Below are positions 41,933-50,917 of a stretch of 64,000 bases of DNA, in pieces. Numbering within the stretch: the first letter of the stretch is position 1; each line of letters starts with the position of its first letter. The notes below the pieces were generated by a model. That model had not been told where the DNA came from. It worked only from the letters and a program-made list of their open reading frames with translations, and searched no databases. Position numbers and translations under genes: made by a program. The DNA is from Leptospira meyeri. Lineage in GTDB: Bacteria > Spirochaetota > Leptospiria > Leptospirales > Leptospiraceae. Location: positions 868,001 to 932,000 of the forward strand of contig NZ_SORO01000001.1 in the NCBI RefSeq assembly GCF_004368965.1, read 5' to 3'.

Positions 41933-42685
41933 CTATTTTGCGTTTTGCGATTGGTTAAAGATTTGGTTTCTATTATCGCTTAAGTCTTTTCCGTACTTAT
42001 CAGAAATGGCTTTTTTATCCACTTCTGCTTCTTTGAAGTCCGAAAGGATTTTAATTCCATAATCTTTTGCAATTCGGTAATGTACGATGGCATCGTAAAA
42101 CCTGTCTTCCCGGGACATGTCAGTGGCAAGGCCCATTTGTCCATACGCAATCCTAAGTTTCTGTTGTGCTTCTGCAATCTCGCGGTAAGGGATGATGGCT
42201 TTAGACCCTTCCCCAGAAGTCTCAACAAGTTGGGATTGTTCTTGGTTTGTGATCAAGTCAGCACATTCAGCAAGAAGGTTTTGTGTTTTAGTATCGTAAT
42301 TTTTTGAAAATTTTCCAAGAAGAGTGGATATATCTTTTTCCAAAGCGACCATCGCTTTTCCAGAAGCAATGTAAGCTCGACGATAATAATAACGTAAAAC
42401 CACTTGGTAGTCTTTTTTGATTTTTTCTAAAGCGGTTTTAGAATCAGGAACTTCATCTCCGAAGTTAGCTGTAACAATCGTTAGAAGTTTGATTGCATTA
42501 ATGGCTCTATCTTTATTATTTTCAGAAATATTTTTGTATTGTTTACGTTCTAAATTATTTCCTTGGTCCAGTTTATCGAGTTCCTCGAAGGACTCTTTTC
42601 CTTTTTCCGGCGCCCCTGATTCTTGGGCAAAAACTGACAAACTAAAGATACAAAACAAAAGGAAGATGAAACTATTTTTTAACAC
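41933..42685 (-). CDS. Exported protein of unknown function
   Basis: 250 residues from a GTG at 42685, chosen because AAGGAG lies ten bases upstream and it gives a clean signal peptide (KNSFIFLLFCIFSLSVFAQ, cleavage before ESG). The longer frame to 42784 would overlap the methyltransferase. The mature part is helical with a TPR-like final third (AEAQQKLRIAYGQMGLATDMSREDRFYDAIVHYRIAKDYG). Likely periplasmic; it precedes the amidase gene by 42 bp on the same strand, suggesting an envelope operon. Confidence 0.78.
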   Translation of the reverse strand: MLKNSFIFLLFCIFSLSVFAQESGAPEKGKESFEELDKLDQGNNLERKQYKNISENNKDRAINAIKLLTIVTANFGDEVPDSKTALEKIKKDYQVVLRYYYRRAYIASGKAMVALEKDISTLLGKFSKNYDTKTQNLLAECADLITNQEQSQLVETSGEGSKAIIPYREIAEAQQKLRIAYGQMGLATDMSREDRFYDAIVHYRIAKDYGIKILSDFKEAEVDKKAISDKYGKDLSDNRNQIFNQSQNAK

Positions 42686-42743
42686 GAAACTTGCTCTCCT
42701 TAAACCAAGGAGCAGAATACACAGAAAAGAGGAGGTTTGACTA

Positions 42744-43403
42744 CTATTTTTTATCCTTTTGAAAAAAGAGTAATCCATCACCAACGGGATACAAAGTATA
42801 ACCTAAAACTTGGGATTTCACCTCATTCCAAAGAGCCATCACGGCTAAATCAGAAGGTTTCTTTGGATCGGGAGAAAGGACTCTTCCATGCCATAACATA
42901 TTATCGAATAAAAAATAAGACCCTGGTTTTGCTTCTTTCCATAGGATTCGAAAGATATCCAGGTAGGTAATTTTATCACAATCCACAAAAAAAAGATCTG
43001 ATCCTACCCACTCTGCATATTCCCTTTCCAAATAATCCATCACAGAATCAGTCACTCGTTTAACATGAATTTGATCTAAAATTTCCATTTTTTGGGCATA
43101 CCCATCCATCAAATCAGCTTGTTCTTTGTGTCGATCCACGGTAATGAATTTTGAATTGGGAGAACCCACTGCCATCCAAAGAGTAGAGTAACCAAGCCCG
43201 GTTCCCAGCTCCAATACTTGTCTGGGGTTAATGAGAGAAACCAAATGGGATAAAACAGCCCCAGTGGCTGCCGTGACTATGGGGATATTTTTTTCTTTGG
43301 CATAAAATTCCATTTCTGCAAAAACAGGATTTGGTTTGTACACCAAACTCGTATCAATATAAGATTCAAGTTCGGGAATGTAAATGCTGGGTCTTGGTTT
43401 CAT
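42744..43403 (-). CDS. SAM-dependent O-methyltransferase
   Basis: 219 residues, class I methyltransferase of the catechol-O-methyltransferase-like (Methyltransf_3) family. SAM-binding motif VLELGTGLGYSTLWMA (about 68-83), acidic residue in FITVDRHKEQ, and the metal-site pattern DLFFVDCDKITYLDI with FDNMLWHG. These enzymes methylate small phenolic or glycerol-like substrates; the substrate here is unknown. It overlaps the MBL hydrolase stop by four bases. Confidence 0.9.
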   Translation of the reverse strand: MKPRPSIYIPELESYIDTSLVYKPNPVFAEMEFYAKEKNIPIVTAATGAVLSHLVSLINPRQVLELGTGLGYSTLWMAVGSPNSKFITVDRHKEQADLMDGYAQKMEILDQIHVKRVTDSVMDYLEREYAEWVGSDLFFVDCDKITYLDIFRILWKEAKPGSYFLFDNMLWHGRVLSPDPKKPSDLAVMALWNEVKSQVLGYTLYPVGDGLLFFQKDKK

Positions 43404-44239
43404 GATTTAGGAGGTAAAAAAAGAGAAACTCTATCTTTTAAAATAGGTGGTATTTTTTTTCGAACAAGTTCGTTTAACTCACGATAACTATACCGTTTGG
43501 AAGGATGAATGAGAACAATGGCTTCATTTTCAAAAGAAGAGGCATTTGCTACAATTTCATCGAAATGAGTATGACCCCATTCCCTAGCACGATTTACATC
43601 TCTTTTTTCGCAGTAGTAAGTGCATTCCATAAAGAGAATTTTACTTTTACGAACATCTTCATTTTCTAATACGTATTCTATTTTTGTATCGCCAGAAAAA
43701 GAAACCAAAGGGATGGAAATTTCTTCTGTGGGATCTTCGCCTAAATCTTTTTTATTGCGAATTTCTTCGGAACTGAGGCTCGTCCATTCTTTCTTTAATT
43801 TTCGTTTCGTTTCATATACTGTATAACCTTGCGATGGAACCCGGTGAAAACTTTGCCAAGGTTTAAAAAAATATCCAGGTTTCAATTCAACCCTATCTCC
43901 AAAGTCTAAACCGATCAGTTCACACTCATAATCAAAATCTTCAATTTCAGAATATAATTTTAAAATTTGAGACATTTTTGGTTCCAAAGATTTTGGAAGA
44001 TAAATTTTGGGAATAGGAAGTTTACGAAGGCTCCTTTGAGAAACATAGTAAGGTATACCACAAGAATGGTCTAAATGGGCATGAGATAATAAGATCTTTC
44101 CAATGTGAATTTTATCTGGATTGATAAATCCAAAATCAAACATAAAGTCGAGAGAAGGACAAATGATGGAAGTTCGAATTCCTCCTTCGGACAAACCTTC
44201 AAATTTAATTCCTTTGTATTCAAAACTTGCAGTTAACAT
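43400..44239 (-). CDS. Metallo-beta-lactamase-fold hydrolase
   Basis: 279 residues. Zinc motif LLSHAHLDHSCGIPYY near residue 50, later SFSGDTKIEYV, FMECTYY and HTHFDEI, an order similar to ribonuclease Z-like hydrolases, though the length and lack of an RNase Z flexible arm argue against a firm tRNase Z call. The ATG at 44239 overlaps the upstream M16 stop as TGATG, so translation is coupled. Substrate unknown. Confidence 0.85.
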   Translation of the reverse strand: MLTASFEYKGIKFEGLSEGGIRTSIICPSLDFMFDFGFINPDKIHIGKILLSHAHLDHSCGIPYYVSQRSLRKLPIPKIYLPKSLEPKMSQILKLYSEIEDFDYECELIGLDFGDRVELKPGYFFKPWQSFHRVPSQGYTVYETKRKLKKEWTSLSSEEIRNKKDLGEDPTEEISIPLVSFSGDTKIEYVLENEDVRKSKILFMECTYYCEKRDVNRAREWGHTHFDEIVANASSFENEAIVLIHPSKRYSYRELNELVRKKIPPILKDRVSLFLPPKS

Positions 44240-45642
44240 CAATCTTCCGGATTTATTACCTTGACTGCTTCTTGGAAAGATGACTCAAGAACCTTCGGAC
44301 CAACAATGGTAACAATCAATTTGTCGGATCGAAAATATAGTTTGCCAACTCGTTTTAAATCAGCAAGAGTTAATCGGTCAATTTCTTTCCTAAAATTTTG
44401 TAAGTATCCCTCTGGCATTTTATGATCGCGTCTTCGGACTTCACTTGCCAGAGTCCTTTTATCATCTTCAAACTGGAATACAAACTGATTGATGATGGCG
44501 TTCTTTGCACGAACGAGTTCCTCTTCTGTCAGTGAATCAATTAGTTTTGGTTGTATGAGTTCTCGCATAAGAGATAAAACTTCTTTTGCTGATTCCTTTT
44601 TGGTCATTGCGAAGAACTGAATGGTTCCGTAGGATTCCTGGAAATCTGTATTACTTCCGGCAGAATAGGCAAGCCCCCGATTATTTCGAATTTCTCTCAT
44701 ATAATAAGAGTTAAATCCACCTGCACCAATGATATAATTCAAAACTTGAATGGCATAAAAATCTGGATGGTTGTGTTCGGGAAGTACTCCCATCATTGAG
44801 ATAAAGGTTTGACTCACATCTTTTTCGATGAGTCGTATATTTTTTCCTTCTTTTTTTACATTTTCAGAAAGAGCGACTGGTGTAATGACTTCTACGTTTT
44901 TATTTTCAACACTAGGGCTTAAATTAGGAAAAAAACTGTCGAACGACTTGAGATCATAATCCCCAGTCACAAGAAATCTTCGTTTGGGTTCTTTTAAAAT
45001 TTCGGTTTGGAATTCTATAAGATCAACTAATCTTACTGTTTCCAAGGAAGATATTTGCATTGAAGTTCCGGCAATGGTTCCACGAAACAAAGACTCTTTT
45101 GCCTTCCTTGTGCCAAGGGCAGTAGGATTGTCATTTCTTCTTTTGAGTTCTTCTGTGAGCTTACCTTTTGTTGTCGCAACTAAGGTATCATCCAAGTTAG
45201 GTGAATCGAAAAAAGATTGGATGATTGGGATCACTTCCTTTTCTGTCGCTTTCAAATAAGCAAAACTAAATATTGTTTTTTCATAATCGATGGAAACAGA
45301 AAATGATGCCCCATAAAACTCCAAAGTTTCTAAAAACTTTTCTTTGGGGAATGTTTTAGATCCTGATAATTCCCAACTATCTTCTAGAAGTTTTGTGATC
45401 TCCACAGATCTTTTGCCTAAATTTTTCCTACCATGGTAAACATAGATATCCGCATACACGATGGGGAACTCAGCATTTTTTAAAGAAAAAACCTCAACGC
45501 CAGATGGTTGTTTAATGGACTTAATTTCAGGAACTTCAAATTCCAAGGGTTTAAATTGTAAATCGCGGACAAACTCCCCCATCTCACGAGCAGAGAGATT
45601 AAAAAAACTAATTCCGATTAAAAATATATAAATACGTTTCAT
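44239..45642 (-). CDS. M16 peptidase-like partner lacking the zinc motif
   Basis: 467 residues with a signal peptide (MKRIYIFLIGISFFNLSA). The insulinase/PqqL fold is recognisable (VYADIYVYHGRKNLGKRSVEITKLLEDSWELSGSKTF, then VTGDYDLKSFDSFFP, and YYMREIRNNRGLAYSAGSNT), but no HxxEH zinc motif is present; at its place the chain reads LLEDSWELSG. It is therefore the non-catalytic subunit of a two-protein M16B pair, retaining the R/Y substrate-binding elements. Overlaps the active partner by four bases (ATGA). Confidence 0.9.
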   Translation of the reverse strand: MKRIYIFLIGISFFNLSAREMGEFVRDLQFKPLEFEVPEIKSIKQPSGVEVFSLKNAEFPIVYADIYVYHGRKNLGKRSVEITKLLEDSWELSGSKTFPKEKFLETLEFYGASFSVSIDYEKTIFSFAYLKATEKEVIPIIQSFFDSPNLDDTLVATTKGKLTEELKRRNDNPTALGTRKAKESLFRGTIAGTSMQISSLETVRLVDLIEFQTEILKEPKRRFLVTGDYDLKSFDSFFPNLSPSVENKNVEVITPVALSENVKKEGKNIRLIEKDVSQTFISMMGVLPEHNHPDFYAIQVLNYIIGAGGFNSYYMREIRNNRGLAYSAGSNTDFQESYGTIQFFAMTKKESAKEVLSLMRELIQPKLIDSLTEEELVRAKNAIINQFVFQFEDDKRTLASEVRRRDHKMPEGYLQNFRKEIDRLTLADLKRVGKLYFRSDKLIVTIVGPKVLESSFQEAVKVINPED

Positions 45643-47189
45643 TCTGATTTTTTCCTTACATCTTCCAATATACCAATCACAACTTTATCTTTAGTTAAAT
45701 ATGTCGGGATAAGGGTTTGGATATCCTTTGATGATGTTATCATAATGGTAGAATATTGACGAAATAAACCCGACCAATCACCATATAACAGCTGATAATA
45801 GCTCAGCAAATCAGCAATGCTTGCATTTTCATCTAAGGTTTTGATAAAATCAGAAACCATCTGATTTTTAACTTTATCTAATTCTTCTTTCGGAACACCG
45901 GATTCTTGGATTTTCGAAAGTTCTTCCCATATGATCCTTTCGATAACCTCTGGTTTTGCTCCTTCATTCGGTTTTATAAAAAACACAAAATAATTTTGAT
46001 ATCGTTCTCCTGGATAACCATTAGCTGCCCCGACACTCAGAGCTAATTTTTCTTCCAATACAAGTCGTTTGTATAACCTAGAACCAGTTCCTGAAGTGAG
46101 GACTGTTGATAATACATCAAAAGAGGAATTGTCTTTATGAGGATATGGAGGTTTAAGAAACCCCATCATCATTTGGCTTCCAGATGGATGATAAACTTTG
46201 AATCGTTTTTCACCAGGAAATGATTTTTCTTCCACCTTGTAAGTCGGTCTTGGTTTCCCTGGTTTTAATTCAGAAAAATACTTACGGATAATGGACTCCG
46301 TTTCTTCAAAATCAAATTGGCCAACAACAGAAATCACCATTCGGTCTGGAGTGTAATGTTTTTGAAAGAAGGCTTTTGTATCGTCAATTTTTAAGAAGGG
46401 AAGACCTGCTGAATAACCAATGACTGGTTTACGGTATGGGTGACTTTCAAATGCCAAAGAAAAAAACTTCTCTCGCAAAACAGCACCACCGTTATCGTCG
46501 GTTCGCATTCTACGCTCTTCAATCACAACATCTCTTTCCGTATAGTATTCACGTAAAATAGGGTTTTTTAAGCGATCGGATTCTATTTTTGCCCAAACTT
46601 CAATTCGGTTGTTGGGAAGTTGGATTTGGTAATTGGTGACATCTTGCGAAGTGTAAGCGTTGAATCCTACTTCACCGTTCTGTTCATAAATATAAGAATC
46701 TTCGTTTTTTACAATAAACTCATCTTGTAATTGGATGAGGTTTTTTAATCGACGCTCTAAGGTTTCTTTTTCCTCTTCCAATGATCTAGGAATGGCTTCG
46801 CCACGAGTTGTCAAATCACGAATTTTTAGTTTGAGATTATCGAGCTCCGTTCCCCAAACTTCGATTTGTTTTTGGTATTTTTCTTCTTTTTCGTAGTTTG
46901 TGGTACCGACTGTTTTTGTTCCCTTGAAAAGCATATGCTCCAGAAGGTGGGCAGTTCCTGCTTCCTCTGGTGTTTCATCCACAGCACCCACAAGAAATTT
47001 GATGTACAAAGCAACTGTTGGAGAAGTTCCCCGCTTCATCATCACAACCGTCAGTCCGTTGTCCAAACGAACGGTTTTTATCTTTTCACGAAACTGTGAT
47101 TCTGAGGTTCCAAAGAATTGGTCCTGGGAAAAAAGAGGCAAAAATTGTAGGAAAAAACAAAGGAAAAAGATTCGTAATTTCGACATCAT
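45639..47189 (-). CDS. M16 zinc peptidase, catalytic partner
   Basis: 516 residues, exported (hydrophobic to about 20, cleavage near FSQDQ). Inverted zinc motif HLLEHMLFKGT (H81, E84, H85) and downstream E ligand after a 70-residue charged coiled-coil insertion (about 95-165) seen in some M16 enzymes. The second domain has RMVISVVGQFDFEE and GSRLYKRLVLEEKLALS. With the adjacent inactive subunit it likely degrades peptides in the periplasm. No clear ribosome site precedes its ATG. Confidence 0.92.
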   Translation of the reverse strand: MMSKLRIFFLCFFLQFLPLFSQDQFFGTSESQFREKIKTVRLDNGLTVVMMKRGTSPTVALYIKFLVGAVDETPEEAGTAHLLEHMLFKGTKTVGTTNYEKEEKYQKQIEVWGTELDNLKLKIRDLTTRGEAIPRSLEEEKETLERRLKNLIQLQDEFIVKNEDSYIYEQNGEVGFNAYTSQDVTNYQIQLPNNRIEVWAKIESDRLKNPILREYYTERDVVIEERRMRTDDNGGAVLREKFFSLAFESHPYRKPVIGYSAGLPFLKIDDTKAFFQKHYTPDRMVISVVGQFDFEETESIIRKYFSELKPGKPRPTYKVEEKSFPGEKRFKVYHPSGSQMMMGFLKPPYPHKDNSSFDVLSTVLTSGTGSRLYKRLVLEEKLALSVGAANGYPGERYQNYFVFFIKPNEGAKPEVIERIIWEELSKIQESGVPKEELDKVKNQMVSDFIKTLDENASIADLLSYYQLLYGDWSGLFRQYSTIMITSSKDIQTLIPTYLTKDKVVIGILEDVRKKSE

Positions 47190-47210
47190 CTACTAGTCTT
47201 GAAGTTGGAA

Positions 47211-47837
47211 ATGGTTCGTAAACTTCTAATTTTAAGTCTCTTTTGTTCATGTCGCCTCTTTACCATCGCCGATCCCAGTTATGTGGAACGAGCACTCCAA
47301 AATGAAAGTGACGAAGGTTTTATCTCTCGGGAATTTTTTCAAATCAAAGTGGAAATTCCGGTTACCTACAAAGAGGTATCAGGGGTCGCCAGACGGAATG
47401 ATTGCAAACAAAGAGCTTTTGTTGAAAGAGAACGATTGGCTCTGCCCTACCTCATACAAATCCAAAGACAAAAACACCAATTCGGTGAAAGCATTGACGA
47501 ATACTCAAAATCTTTGGAAGGAAAGGATAGGCAAGCACGTCTCATCGCGAATGCCCCTCAAACAACGACTGCGATTGGGGCAGTCAGTCCCACTACCACA
47601 ACAACAAGCCCGCAACCATCCGCCCAACAAGGGCAAACCGCTACAAATACCACCCAAACGCAAAAAGAGAACACAATCGAAAATACTCACAGTTTTTCTT
47701 GGTTCTTTGATGGCCTTGTTCTCTATAAAGAAGATTATTCGGATCGCACAAAATGTGCTTTCCTATTCCGAAATATCCAACCTAAATTAATGGAACGTGT
47801 GGAGAAAACTCCGCTTTTAGAACCTAGGAAACTGTAA
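47211..47837 (+). CDS. Lipoprotein, first of a tandem pair
   Basis: 208 residues; ATG 47211 gives MVRKLLILSLFCSC, a short lipoprotein signal. A TTG four codons earlier is the alternative. The centre is Thr/Gln/Pro-rich (TTTAIGAVSPTTTTTSPQPSAQQGQ…), likely an unstructured stretch. The segment EGFISREFFQIKVEIPV and the end KCAFLFRNIQPKLMERV match the same positions of the next gene's product, so the two are probably duplicated LPP20-like lipoproteins. Function unknown. Confidence 0.75.
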   Translation: MVRKLLILSLFCSCRLFTIADPSYVERALQNESDEGFISREFFQIKVEIPVTYKEVSGVARRNDCKQRAFVERERLALPYLIQIQRQKHQFGESIDEYSKSLEGKDRQARLIANAPQTTTAIGAVSPTTTTTSPQPSAQQGQTATNTTQTQKENTIENTHSFSWFFDGLVLYKEDYSDRTKCAFLFRNIQPKLMERVEKTPLLEPRKL

Positions 47838-48266
47838 ATGAACAAAACTTTATCAAGGATGATCCTGTCTTTCACGATTCTCGCTTTTGTTTGGAATTGT
47901 AAATCCAAAGAAACAAAAGAAGTCCCACCAACCAAAGATACTGAAAACGAAGTAATTTTAGAATTTACGAAAGCAAAAGAAGGATTTCTTTCTGAATCCC
48001 TATTTCAGGTTGCTGTGTCTAGCGTTCTTCCCAGTGAATCAGAACGAATCGAAGAAGCAAAAACAATTGCCGAACAAAAGTCTCTGAACTTATTAAAAAC
48101 ATATACAATCCCAAATCTCTCTGATAAGGGAAGAAAAGAACTCCGAGATATTTCCAAAGAAGGAAAGATTGTGGATAAAAACGTCTCCGTTGGAGGAAGG
48201 TATTTTTTCTTATACCAAATTCAAAAGTCCAACTTGAAACGTCTTGTAACCAAAGACCTGGAATAA
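47838..48266 (+). CDS. Lipoprotein, second of a tandem pair
   Basis: 142 residues; signal MNKTLSRMILSFTILAFVWNC with lipobox Cys21. It starts directly after the preceding stop (no gap) and shares with its product the EGFLSESLFQVAV and RYFFLYQIQKSNLKRLV blocks. Helix AKTIAEQKSLNLLKTYTIP and the general size fit the LPP20 lipoprotein family. Convergent with the DsbD-N-like gene over 14 bp. Likely outer-membrane or periplasmic; role unknown. Confidence 0.8.
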   Translation: MNKTLSRMILSFTILAFVWNCKSKETKEVPPTKDTENEVILEFTKAKEGFLSESLFQVAVSSVLPSESERIEEAKTIAEQKSLNLLKTYTIPNLSDKGRKELRDISKEGKIVDKNVSVGGRYFFLYQIQKSNLKRLVTKDLE

Positions 48267-48280
48267 TTTCCTAACATTTG

Positions 48281-48709
48281 CTAAATGGAAAATGATTTGT
48301 TCACCTTAGCGGGGATACAAATGTTTTTTAGAAAGTTACAATAAAACAATTTCGCATCCAACTGCAACTTCCCTTTTCCTTCCACTTGGAAGGTTAAGGG
48401 TTTAAGATATTCAAAGTATTCCGGTTTTTTGGGATGAACTGGTCCTTTTAGTTTTAGGTCTGCGTTCAAAACCTTTAGTCCATCTGCACCTGACAAAAAA
48501 ATACGATGGGGTGCTTCCATCTGGAACCCAAAGTCCTTTGGTAAAAACAATTCTAACTCATACTTCCCTACGGATTTCTGTTTGATCGAAATTTCTATTG
48601 GATGAGAGTCTAAAGGATCTGCACTGAGTCCAAATCCTGAATGATTACCAGAAGCAACGAACAAAGTTACCAAAAAAGAAACGAGAACCAAAAGTCGAAT
48701 TTGTTTCAT
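48281..48709 (-). CDS. Secreted protein resembling the N-terminal domain of DsbD
   Basis: 142 residues with signal MKQIRLLVLVSFLVTLFVASG. The C-terminal YCNFLKNICIPAKVNKSF resembles the Y-x-x-C-x-x-x-x-C-x-P hallmark of nDsbD, which takes reducing power from the transmembrane DsbD and passes it to periplasmic partners; both cysteines are there. The rest is beta-rich (ISIKQKSVGKYELELFLPKDFGFQ). It follows the DNA methyltransferase by 13 bp without a strong ribosome site. The family link is by motif only. Confidence 0.75.
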   Translation of the reverse strand: MKQIRLLVLVSFLVTLFVASGNHSGFGLSADPLDSHPIEISIKQKSVGKYELELFLPKDFGFQMEAPHRIFLSGADGLKVLNADLKLKGPVHPKKPEYFEYLKPLTFQVEGKGKLQLDAKLFYCNFLKNICIPAKVNKSFSI

Positions 48710-48722
48710 ACAAAGATTAGAC

Positions 48723-49880
48723 TTATAAAACCTTTCGTAAGACCACACAACGATTGGAATTTGTACCTTTTTCGTTGTTAGAAACCTGCCAACAATTTGA
48801 AAGTTTTGTGAAACTTTGGGTATGGACGTAAGTCTTGTTCCAGACAAGGCCTGTCCCTTCCGCCATCCGAACCACATCTTCATCCAAATAAAGAATAGAG
48901 TTTCCTTTTTTGACTTCGCCAACTTCCATCACCATATAGGAACCTTTTTTAAGAACTCTTGCTGATTCCTTTAAGGTCGAACGAATAAATGCATTCCAAT
49001 CACTGAGATTACTGAAAATACTTAGTTTTCTATCCTTAGATTTTTGGATGTCGAGAAACCAGTGGCGTAACCAGTTGTCACCTTCATAGTCCACCTTATC
49101 AAGAAAAGGTGGGGAAGTTACAATCAAATCGACTGATTCTGATTCTAAATTGGGAACAGAGTTCGCTGAATTGAGTGAATACAAATTATTTTTTGAAAAT
49201 TCATGATAAAATGGCGGGATGGGGAGAGCCAGATCCCGTTTCATTTTTTGTAAAATTCTTGGTTTGATTGGCCGGTATTCCGGGGTTTGCCCACGTTTGG
49301 CATTGTTTTTTGCCTGCGCTTCCGGTGGAATCGAAACTTGTGGAAAAGTATAAACAGAAAAAAATCCAGTGCTATGTCCATGTAAACGTGAAAGAGCAAT
49401 CAGAGAAATGAACTTCATCTCTATAGACAAATCTTCCGCCATATACATTTTAAGATTCTTGATTTCTTTTAATGTTCTTGGATGAAAAAAAGGAAGTAAG
49501 TTTACATCAAAAGGATCATCTTCTACTTCCCTATCCAAATCCAAAGAATTTAACTTTTTTTCCAAGTCTTCTAGTTTAGGAACATATTGTCTCGCACTCG
49601 CAAGAAAAATAGACAACGGATGGATATCGTTATGTACTGCAACATGACCTTCAATATTGGCCTGGATGGCCGTAGTTCCTCTACCACCAAACGGATCATA
49701 AACGACTCTATTTTTCTTTTTTAAGAATTCCTTCATAAAAAAAGAAGGAAGTTCCGGCTTAAATGATGCTCTATAACTTACGGTATGATGAATTGGATGT
49801 CCTTGGCGTTGTTTTGCTGTCCAAAACTCACCAAATACAATCTTATCGGAATCCTTTAATAGTCTGCCTGCTCCTGCCAT
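48723..49880 (-). CDS. Orphan DNA methyltransferase (N4/N6 type)
   Basis: 385 residues. SAM motif [19 protein letters not shown] near residue 67 (FxGxGTT) comes before the catalytic VTSPPF motif near residue 263 (TSPPF, the form usual in N4-cytosine and some N6-adenine enzymes). About 190 residues lie between the motifs. No restriction endonuclease or specificity gene is adjacent, so it is an orphan. ATG 49880 is used; a TTG three codons earlier lies nearer to the GAGGAGG ribosome site and is possible. The recognition sequence cannot be inferred. Confidence 0.87.
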   Translation of the reverse strand: MAGAGRLLKDSDKIVFGEFWTAKQRQGHPIHHTVSYRASFKPELPSFFMKEFLKKKNRVVYDPFGGRGTTAIQANIEGHVAVHNDIHPLSIFLASARQYVPKLEDLEKKLNSLDLDREVEDDPFDVNLLPFFHPRTLKEIKNLKMYMAEDLSIEMKFISLIALSRLHGHSTGFFSVYTFPQVSIPPEAQAKNNAKRGQTPEYRPIKPRILQKMKRDLALPIPPFYHEFSKNNLYSLNSANSVPNLESESVDLIVTSPPFLDKVDYEGDNWLRHWFLDIQKSKDRKLSIFSNLSDWNAFIRSTLKESARVLKKGSYMVMEVGEVKKGNSILYLDEDVVRMAEGTGLVWNKTYVHTQSFTKLSNCWQVSNNEKGTNSNRCVVLRKVL

Positions 49881-49957
49881 CCTTTGCAAAAGCCTCCTCT
49901 CTCTTTATAGAAAGATCGGAGGAAAGGCGAATCTTAAATTGGATTTTTTATTGAAAG

Positions 49958-50914
49958 TTATGGGACATAGTCTTCATAATTTGGGAAGAAGGATAGAAGT
50001 TCTTTTAAAGGATTTGATCTTACTTTTATCTTTTCACCAGTTCGATCATCAGTATAACTAATGCTATGTGCATGTAAAATTTGTCTTTCTGCCCCAAGTT
50101 CTTCTAATAAGGAAGGAGAAAGCCCTGATTGGACAAAATCCAAAAACATAGTTTCTCGTGGACCATATAATTTATCTCCAAGAATAGGATAACCTAGATA
50201 CAGCAGACTAACTCTGATTTGATGAATTCTACCTGTTAAGGGGCGAACAAGTACCAAACTTAAGTTTTGTGATTCAATAAAATCCAAAGGAATGAATTCA
50301 GTTGAAACAAATTTTGAATCAGAAAATTCTTCTAGAGAAAACTTCATTTTTTTTCGGATGGCAGAATCTAAATTTTTCCCAATATAACCATCCAGAAAAA
50401 TTGAGTTCAGAAATTTCCCCCGAACCACTGCAAGGTATTCTTTTTTCACTTCTCTCTTTTCGAATTTCTTTTGAAGCCAAGTGCGACTCTCTTCGGATTT
50501 GGCAAAGATCACAATCCCAGAGGTTTCGCGATCCAACCGATGGACAGGGATTACCAAGGGATACTTTTCTTCCAAAAGATTCAATAGAGTTCTTGTACGG
50601 TACCTACCTGCTGGATGCATAGGTAAGTTTCCCGGTTTATCAATAAAAAGGAATTCTTCTGTTTCTTTTAAAACCACATAATCGGTATCGACTTCTGGTT
50701 CTTGGATTCTGCCTGGGATGGGTTCATACACGACGCTATCCCCTTCCTGGAGCACAAGTTCTGCACTTGCCACTTTCCCTTGGACATGGATGCGACCCAT
50801 ATCCAAAAGATATTGCCACTCATCCTTACTATGATAAGGGAACTTGGTGGTAAGAAAGACAAGGATCGTGTTTCCAGAAAATGGATAACGAATCAATGTT
50901 TGGTAAGAAGACAT
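49958..50914 (-). CDS. RluA-family RNA pseudouridine synthase
   Basis: 318 residues. An N-terminal S4-like segment (WQYLLDMGRIHVQGKVASAELVLQEGDSVVYEP) precedes the pseudouridine synthase core with catalytic Asp in HRLDRETSGIVIFAKS, then RTGRIHQIRVSLLYLGYPILGDKLYG. It isomerises uridine in rRNA or tRNA; RluC/RluD-like rRNA targets are plausible. It lies 3 bp after the PilZ gene's stop on the same strand. Confidence 0.9.
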   Translation of the reverse strand: MSSYQTLIRYPFSGNTILVFLTTKFPYHSKDEWQYLLDMGRIHVQGKVASAELVLQEGDSVVYEPIPGRIQEPEVDTDYVVLKETEEFLFIDKPGNLPMHPAGRYRTRTLLNLLEEKYPLVIPVHRLDRETSGIVIFAKSEESRTWLQKKFEKREVKKEYLAVVRGKFLNSIFLDGYIGKNLDSAIRKKMKFSLEEFSDSKFVSTEFIPLDFIESQNLSLVLVRPLTGRIHQIRVSLLYLGYPILGDKLYGPRETMFLDFVQSGLSPSLLEELGAERQILHAHSISYTDDRTGEKIKVRSNPLKELLSFFPNYEDYVP

Positions 50915-50917
50915 CCT

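Noticed and set aside
43400..44239. A firm ribonuclease Z call for the MBL-fold hydrolase
   Set aside because: The zinc motif fits, but the flexible arm and other tRNase Z signatures are not evident, so it is left as a general hydrolase.
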